A stretch of 38,793 nt of DNA, taken from NCBI GenBank assembly GCA_028819545.1, contig JAPPLG010000034.1, positions 1-38,793 of the forward strand, written 5' to 3'. Position 1 is the stretch's first letter; every line of letters starts with the position of its first letter. The translations under genes and the position numbers were made by a program. Positions 34,575 through 38,793 of the stretch are shown one piece after another. The DNA is from Bdellovibrionales bacterium. Its GTDB lineage: Bacteria; Bdellovibrionota; Bdellovibrionia; Bdellovibrionales; UBA1609. The notes beneath the pieces are model-generated. The model worked only from the letters and a program-made list of their open reading frames with translations, did no database searches and was not told where the DNA came from.

Positions 34575-34580
34575 TTTAGA

Positions 34581-34608
34581 ATGATATCATATATGATACC
34601 ATTGTCAA
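34581..34608 (-). promoter_or_regulatory. hicAB promoter and operator palindrome
   Basis: On the minus strand TTGACA (34603-34608) and TATCAT (34581-34586) are spaced by 16 bp. A perfect 14-bp palindrome, TATCATATATGATA (34585-34598), fills the spacer and touches the -10 box, a natural HicB operator. Transcription should start at or beside the hicA ATG. Confidence 0.75.
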
Positions 34609-35002
34609 CAGTTTCTTATTCTTTGTATGTGTACATCATTCTTGTAAAAGAGCGTCATTACCCCTATAAAAGAACGTCATTCCAGACTTGATCCGGCATC
34701 CAGTCGTACCTGAAAGACTTCGTTCGGCAATTTTGATTGGTATTTAACCACTTCGTTTGATGAAAGAATTTATTTCAGTAAAGGGACATAAGAAGAGATT
34801 TATTAAGTGAGAAAAGTGGTATTTCTCCTACCGGCGCCGGCAACTGGGTGCATTACATTAGAGTTAAAGAGAGTATGCAGGCATGAGACAGTATTTTTTA
34901 AGAAATTTCCTTGGGAAAGCTAAAAAATGTTTTGTTTTTGAGGGGTTTTAGCCGAACAGCTTATATGGACTGTTTTTCTTATTGTTTGCAAAGGACTGCC
35001 TG
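34609..35002. other. Intergenic region with dispersed repeat remnants
   Basis: 394 bp without a convincing gene. The part at 34625-34770 belongs to the dispersed repeat family (ATCATTCTTG, GCGTCATTACC and ACGTCATTCCAGACTTGATC units, then TTTTGATTGGTATTTAACCA, related to 17.8 and 29.2 kb). Further on, GAGAAA/TTTCTC (34809-34827) and a GC-rich palindrome CCGGCGCCGG (34831-34840) stand out in AT-rich DNA. The rest is unassigned leader of the Cys-rich gene. Confidence 0.6.
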
Positions 35003-37021
35003 ATGTTTTCTGTATTTAAGTTCTCTTCTTTGTGTGTATCAATTTGCAGGTCTAGTCTTGTTGTTTTGAGTTTATTTTACATTCATCTGTCATTTGCAAA
35101 CCTTGGTGAGCAATTACAGGGAGTTAATCCAAAACAATTGCCCAATGTCATACAGATATTGACTCAAGTGATGGGGCAGTCAGAAGCTGAGTGCGGTAGT
35201 GGTTATAAAGATACAAAGCCCACTAATGAAGATTTTTGTTCCAATTTGAGTATGCCAAACTTGAACTGTCCTGCAACTCAACCAAGTTCTTGTAGTAGTT
35301 TTATAAGGGATATACGTCAACTTATGGACGAGGTAGAAACGGCGGTTACAAAGACATTGGATAATGGAGATGCTGTCTGCCACTGTTGTATGGTGCCTTC
35401 CATGTGTTTGTTTCCTGGGGGTATTGGACGTATGATTGATCTCCTTCGAGTGGGTAATTATGCTGGTTTATTATTGGGTTTAAACAATAATAAAATCTGC
35501 GCCGCAATTGAAAAAACACAACATATTTCAATGGGTTTGGATACAGCATCAGGATTAAAATGTGTTCATAAAGGAGGCAGATGTAGAGAAACTCATGGAA
35601 TGTGTGCTGCAGAACTGGAGAAAATTAAAAAAAATATAGAAGTTTTTACTTGTGTAGTTTCAGTATCTACAGGTATAGCCCAGGCAAAGATACCTTTTAG
35701 AGCTGAAGATTTTTGCCAGAGTGAACTTCAAGAATTAGATGGATATATCAGTAGTTTGGAAGAATCCAGTGAGCGAAAATGTGGAACGGCTTCCAGAGCC
35801 GGCCAAAATCAGTTGATGCAGGCCGCTCTTACAGGAGTGGCTTCTTTAGTGGCTAGAGAGTGTAAGAAAGATCATGAAAGAAATACTAAATGTGATGATA
35901 AAGAGGGAGTGGAGCTTGATGAATGTTGTGAGAACCACCCTCGAGCAGATGCCTGCAAGAGTGATACTTGTGAAGGAAAAGAGGGAACAGATTTAGATGC
36001 GTGTTGTTTGGCTAATCCTGACTCTACTCTTTGTGCAGGCCATGTTAACTCATCTGAACCTTGCCATGCGACACAGTTAATAAATAACGCTGGTCCATGT
36101 ATGGATAAATGTAAAGAAGACCCTTCCTATTTCGGTTGTGCAAACCTTTGCAGGCAAGAATGGAATGCTGAAATATGTCCGGAAGTTTGTAAGACGTATC
36201 CAACAATATCTCCCATGTGTGCAGAGGCAGAACCGGGCAATGCTTGTGACTCAGCTTCAGATCAGGTTTGTTGTGCAAATCCAAGTGGTCCTGATTGTGA
36301 GCAGTTTTGTCTGGATAACCCTGGATCATCTTATTGTCAGTGTATGAACAATCCAGGCCGATGTCGTTGTGATAACGAAGCTGATATTCCCTATATTCCG
36401 GAAGGTCAGTGTTCCAGTGATTTTTTATCTTCTACAAACTGTGAAGACCCTAACGATCCAGCTTGTAGTATTGAGCATACAACTTCAGCAGATTTCCCTG
36501 GCCGCACCACGAGCGATGATGGCGGGAATAATGATGTGGCTGGAAATTCTCCATGGCCGGGGCCTCCTCCCTTTTTAGATGGGAGTGAAGACGGTTCTAG
36601 GGATGGCCCAGGTGCTGGCGGTCCAACATCCTATGGTGGAGGAGACAGCTCCGGAGGTGTAGGAGGCGGTTTATCCGGCGGAGGCCTTGGAGGAGGCGGT
36701 GGCTCTGATGAAGGAGAAGCTGGAGAAGGTCTTGGAGAAGACGGTGAGGATCCTTATGAGAATATTTTGGCAGGTCTTTCAGGAAACCAAAATCAACCTC
36801 AGGGTTTTGGCGGTGCCGGTGGAGGAAGAGGAGGCCGTTCAGGATCAGGTTCTGGTTTTGATTTAAAAAAGTTTTTGCCTAAGGACAAGAAAAAGAAAAA
36901 AGCTGTTGGTGCAGATAGTGAAGATAGAGCGCCTTCTTCAATGGATAGTGTTTTTGATATTTCTTCTAAAATGATGGGTCGGTATTGTGAAAACAATAAT
37001 ATGAACTGCATTCAAAAATAA
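35003..37021 (+). CDS. Large Cys-rich and Gly-rich exported protein
   Basis: 672 residues. A signal peptide (SSLVVLSLFYIHLSFA) precedes about 480 residues with more than 50 cysteines, then a Gly/Ser/Asp-rich low-complexity stretch (about residues 510-620) and a short basic helix (LKKFLPKDKKKKKAV). A tandem Cys motif is visible: KEGVELDECCENHPRADAC followed by KEGTDLDACCLANPDSTLC, and looser versions (QVCCANPSGPDCEQFC). The many Cys suggest a disulfide-rich surface or secreted structure, dependent on a Dsb-type system. AAAGGA precedes the ATG at 35003. No family was recognised. Confidence 0.8.
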   Translation: MFSVFKFSSLCVSICRSSLVVLSLFYIHLSFANLGEQLQGVNPKQLPNVIQILTQVMGQSEAECGSGYKDTKPTNEDFCSNLSMPNLNCPATQPSSCSSFIRDIRQLMDEVETAVTKTLDNGDAVCHCCMVPSMCLFPGGIGRMIDLLRVGNYAGLLLGLNNNKICAAIEKTQHISMGLDTASGLKCVHKGGRCRETHGMCAAELEKIKKNIEVFTCVVSVSTGIAQAKIPFRAEDFCQSELQELDGYISSLEESSERKCGTASRAGQNQLMQAALTGVASLVARECKKDHERNTKCDDKEGVELDECCENHPRADACKSDTCEGKEGTDLDACCLANPDSTLCAGHVNSSEPCHATQLINNAGPCMDKCKEDPSYFGCANLCRQEWNAEICPEVCKTYPTISPMCAEAEPGNACDSASDQVCCANPSGPDCEQFCLDNPGSSYCQCMNNPGRCRCDNEADIPYIPEGQCSSDFLSSTNCEDPNDPACSIEHTTSADFPGRTTSDDGGNNDVAGNSPWPGPPPFLDGSEDGSRDGPGAGGPTSYGGGDSSGGVGGGLSGGGLGGGGGSDEGEAGEGLGEDGEDPYENILAGLSGNQNQPQGFGGAGGGRGGRSGSGSGFDLKKFLPKDKKKKKAVGADSEDRAPSSMDSVFDISSKMMGRYCENNNMNCIQK

Positions 37022-37075
37022 CTTCTTTGCTCCTGCGAAAGAACGTCACCCCTGCGAAGGCAGGGGTCCAAATGC
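37022..37075. repeat. Dispersed repeat family, short copy
   Basis: TTGCTCCTGCGAAAGAACGTC followed by ACCCCTGCGAAGGCAGGGGTCC (stem CCCCTGC-GAAG-GCAGGGG). It has the same architecture as the repeats at 29.1-29.24 kb. The stem is changed on both sides and still pairs. It lies between the convergent Cys-rich and SDR genes. Confidence 0.75.
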
Positions 37076-37090
37076 AAGAGTTTTCAAAGT

Positions 37091-37975
37091 TTAATGATTG
37101 GAAAAAACTTTATCCAGATGTGGATATTCAAATATAAAACCTTTTTTTTGGGCTTGAGCCGGTAAGACTCTTTGGCTGTTCCAAACTAAAGAGCTTCTTT
37201 CCCCTAAAAGAATTTGCAGTGCCCATTTTGGCATTTTTAAAAAACTTGGTCTGCCTAAACTTTGAGCAAGTTTTTTTGTAAAAACTTGATTGGTGACAGG
37301 CTCTAAAGAAGAAGCATTAAAGACTCCTTCCCAATGAGATTGTTCTAAAGCGGTGATATAAAGTTGCACAAGATCATAGAGATGAATCCAGCTCATCCAT
37401 TGTCTGCCGTCTGCAAGGGTGGGCCCCAGTCCACATTTAAAGACAGGCAGAAGTTTTTTTAATAAACCTCCTTTATTGGACAGCACATTACTGCATCTAA
37501 AAATACAAACTCTCTTGTTAAATGCTTGAGCGGCTTTTTCCCATTCTATACAGAGTTGGGAAGTGAAACCTCTGCCTGGGGGAGAGTTTTCATTTAATTC
37601 TTCATTTTCTCTATGACCATAGTAGCCAACAGCAGAAGTGCTGATCAGTGTATGAATGGAATCGTATTGATTGGCTTTTTCAACCAATTTTTTTGTCAAT
37701 TGAACACGTGAGTCCATCAATAGTTTTTTTCGTTTTGGCGTCCACTTTTTATCCACGATGGGAGCGCCTGCCAGATTAATAATTGTGGAAATATTTTGAA
37801 AAGCTGATGAAGGAAGTTCAGATTTCCATAAGTGGCATTCTTTAAGAAAATGGAGTTTTTTTAAAGTTTTGTCTGGATGCCTGCTGATGCCGGTCACCTC
37901 ATAGCCTTTTCTGTTTAGTGTTTGGGCTATAGATTGTCCAATAAATCCGGAAACTCCCGTAATCAACACTTTCAT
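37091..37975 (-). CDS. TIGR01777-type NAD(P)-dependent epimerase-like protein (SDR39U1 family)
   Basis: 294 residues. A Rossmann fold opens with VLITGVSGFIGQSIA (GxxGxxG). The STSAVGYYGHRENEELNE segment holds the SDR active-site Tyr, and the family motifs WTPKRKKLLMDSR and WEKAAQAF are clear. The C-terminal ending PKWALQILLGERSSLVWNSQRVLPAQAQKKGF is typical of this family (also called YfcH). The substrate is not known for the family. Confidence 0.9.
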   Translation of the reverse strand: MKVLITGVSGFIGQSIAQTLNRKGYEVTGISRHPDKTLKKLHFLKECHLWKSELPSSAFQNISTIINLAGAPIVDKKWTPKRKKLLMDSRVQLTKKLVEKANQYDSIHTLISTSAVGYYGHRENEELNENSPPGRGFTSQLCIEWEKAAQAFNKRVCIFRCSNVLSNKGGLLKKLLPVFKCGLGPTLADGRQWMSWIHLYDLVQLYITALEQSHWEGVFNASSLEPVTNQVFTKKLAQSLGRPSFLKMPKWALQILLGERSSLVWNSQRVLPAQAQKKGFIFEYPHLDKVFSNH

Positions 37976-38106
37976 TTTTTTATCCTGACATTATTTTAAT
38001 AACTTTCATTATTTTTTTTACATTTTCTGCTATTACAAAATTATAATGTACATTTGGAAGTATAACACAATTTTTTGTGATCAAATCATTTAGAGAGTCA
38101 AAATAT

Positions 38107-38601
38107 TTAATCTTTTGGTTCATTAGCCCTTGCTTTTTTCTCTTTATGAAAGGCTTTTAATTTTTTTTCCAGTAGGATTTCTCTTTGAATACGATAGGCA
38201 ATTACACGCTCCTCCAGGCCGTTGGAGTCTATAGGTATGGAGTGTTGAATAAAATCTTTATTGATAAATTCTTTTTTGAGGATATGAACTTTCACTTCAT
38301 TTTTTAAGCCTTTTTCCAGAAAGATGTGAATTTTATAATGTCGATTATTGGTTTGTGGGAGAGATCGGGGGGGAGGGGTCCACACAGAGTATCTGCGTAT
38401 GGTTTTAGTGGTTAATACTCCGCCTTCGAGATCTTCTTTGGCTATAGGGTAAGTTTGCATAGCTAGAAGTGTAGCCTGCCATACAAGGGAGTATGGAGCT
38501 TTAAAGACGACTTGATAGGAGGTATGGTCTTGTAGAGATGTGCAAGATATGAGCAGGGGAAATAGAAGTATTAAAAAGAACATATTTTTATTATATTGCA
38601 A
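38107..38601 (-). CDS. Small predicted lipoprotein, unknown function
   Basis: 164 residues with a lipoprotein signal (FFLILLFPLLISC). The mature part (YQVVFKAPYSLVWQATLLAM ... GGVLTTKTIRR) resembles the general fold of BamC-like or other small outer-membrane lipoproteins with paired alpha-beta units, but similarity is too weak to name. The C-terminus is Lys-rich. Met7 is an alternative start; neither start has a clear ribosome site. It is divergent from tRNA-Met. Confidence 0.75.
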   Translation of the reverse strand: MQYNKNMFFLILLFPLLISCTSLQDHTSYQVVFKAPYSLVWQATLLAMQTYPIAKEDLEGGVLTTKTIRRYSVWTPPPRSLPQTNNRHYKIHIFLEKGLKNEVKVHILKKEFINKDFIQHSIPIDSNGLEERVIAYRIQREILLEKKLKAFHKEKKARANEPKD

Positions 38602-38651
38602 TGTATTGTCTAATCAAGGAAAAATAGGCATAATATTTTCCAGTTAAAAAT

Positions 38652-38725
38652 GGCGGGGTAGCTCAGCTGGTTAGAGCAGTGGAATCATAATCCACGTGTC
38701 GGGGGTTCAAGTCCCTCCCTCGCTA
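38652..38725 (+). tRNA. tRNA-Met (CAT; elongator, or possibly Ile2)
   Basis: A 74-nt cloverleaf with acceptor GGCGGGG/CCTCGCT, discriminator A, anticodon loop ATCATAA (anticodon CAT) and T-arm GGGGG-TTCAAGT-CCCTC. The whole looks like an elongator tRNA-Met, but a CAT anticodon can also be the lysidine-modified tRNA-Ile2, which sequence reading alone cannot exclude. CCA is not encoded. An IS-like end starts 8 nt after it. Confidence 0.93.
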
Positions 38726-38733
38726 TAGAAAAT

Positions 38734-38793
38734 AAAAAGGTCCATACCGGAGACATGGGTTACACTTTATACTGGACACATGGGTAACACTTT
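38734..38793 (+). mobile_element. IS-like element end (right edge of window)
   Basis: The inverted partner of positions 36-95 (58/60 identical). It has the same orientation and nearly the same distance to the neighbouring tRNA as the left copy. The body of the element lies outside the window. Confidence 0.6.

Noticed and set aside
35003-37021. Metallothionein or zinc-finger assignment for the Cys-rich protein
   Set aside because: The protein is exported and far too large, and its cysteines do not follow regular CxC or CxxC finger spacing.

Overview
AT-rich chromosomal DNA from a Gram-negative (diderm) bacterium. The diderm call rests on a TamB/Omp85 outer-membrane assembly pair, several lipoproteins, DsbD and a full YajC-SecD-SecF set. 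A mevalonate-pathway enzyme (MvaD), RNase Y, a zapA-fthC-rny-tyrS gene order, many TTG starts and numerous secreted proteins would fit a low-GC member of the Bdellovibrionota/Oligoflexia. That placement is an inference, not proven here.

Layout. Both window edges carry inverted copies of one 60-bp insertion-sequence-like end (58/60 identical), each 7-8 nt downstream of a tRNA 3' end (tRNA-Ser at the left, tRNA-Met at the right). From left to right: tRNA-Ser (-); a long coiled-coil protein whose start is unclear (+); tRNA-Ala followed by a structured 178-bp spacer and a second copy of the tRNA 3' end; a minus-strand block (subtilase lipoprotein, rpmF, TPR-like protein, tamB, Omp85); a plus-strand block (VWA/TSP3-like lipoprotein, zapA, 5-FCL, RNase Y, tyrS, ankyrin protein, gcvP, mvaD); dsbD (-), then tRNA-fMet (-) with the same kind of 178-bp spacer and tRNA 3'-end copy; two small exported proteins; the yajC-secD-secF-dut-SH3-mutL-miaA cluster; a hicAB toxin-antitoxin operon (-); a Cys/Gly-rich exported protein; an SDR epimerase-like protein; a small lipoprotein; tRNA-Met.

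Main discovery candidate. The tRNA-Ala and tRNA-fMet genes are each followed by a related RNA-like module. In both, the tRNA 3' part, starting exactly at C56 of the T-loop, is repeated as a perfect direct repeat (20 and 24 bp). In both, exactly 178 bp separate the two copies. In both, the spacer contains an 11-12 nt antisense copy of that same tRNA's T-loop/T-stem, two long hairpins with different stem sequences but the same loop (TGGAT), and a conserved core (CTACGCA, GAGCGTRATGCGA, then GYAGTRGGC). The stems covary between the two copies and the antisense segment matches the local tRNA. This looks like a family of tRNA-targeted, protein-free mobile or regulatory RNA elements, and I do not recognise it.

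Second highlight: the RNase Y homologue keeps its membrane anchor, coiled coil and KH domain, but most metal-binding residues of its HD domain are replaced, including the HD pair itself (now HC). It is probably not a nuclease. A dispersed palindromic repeat family also interrupts the secD-secF junction and fills several other gaps.
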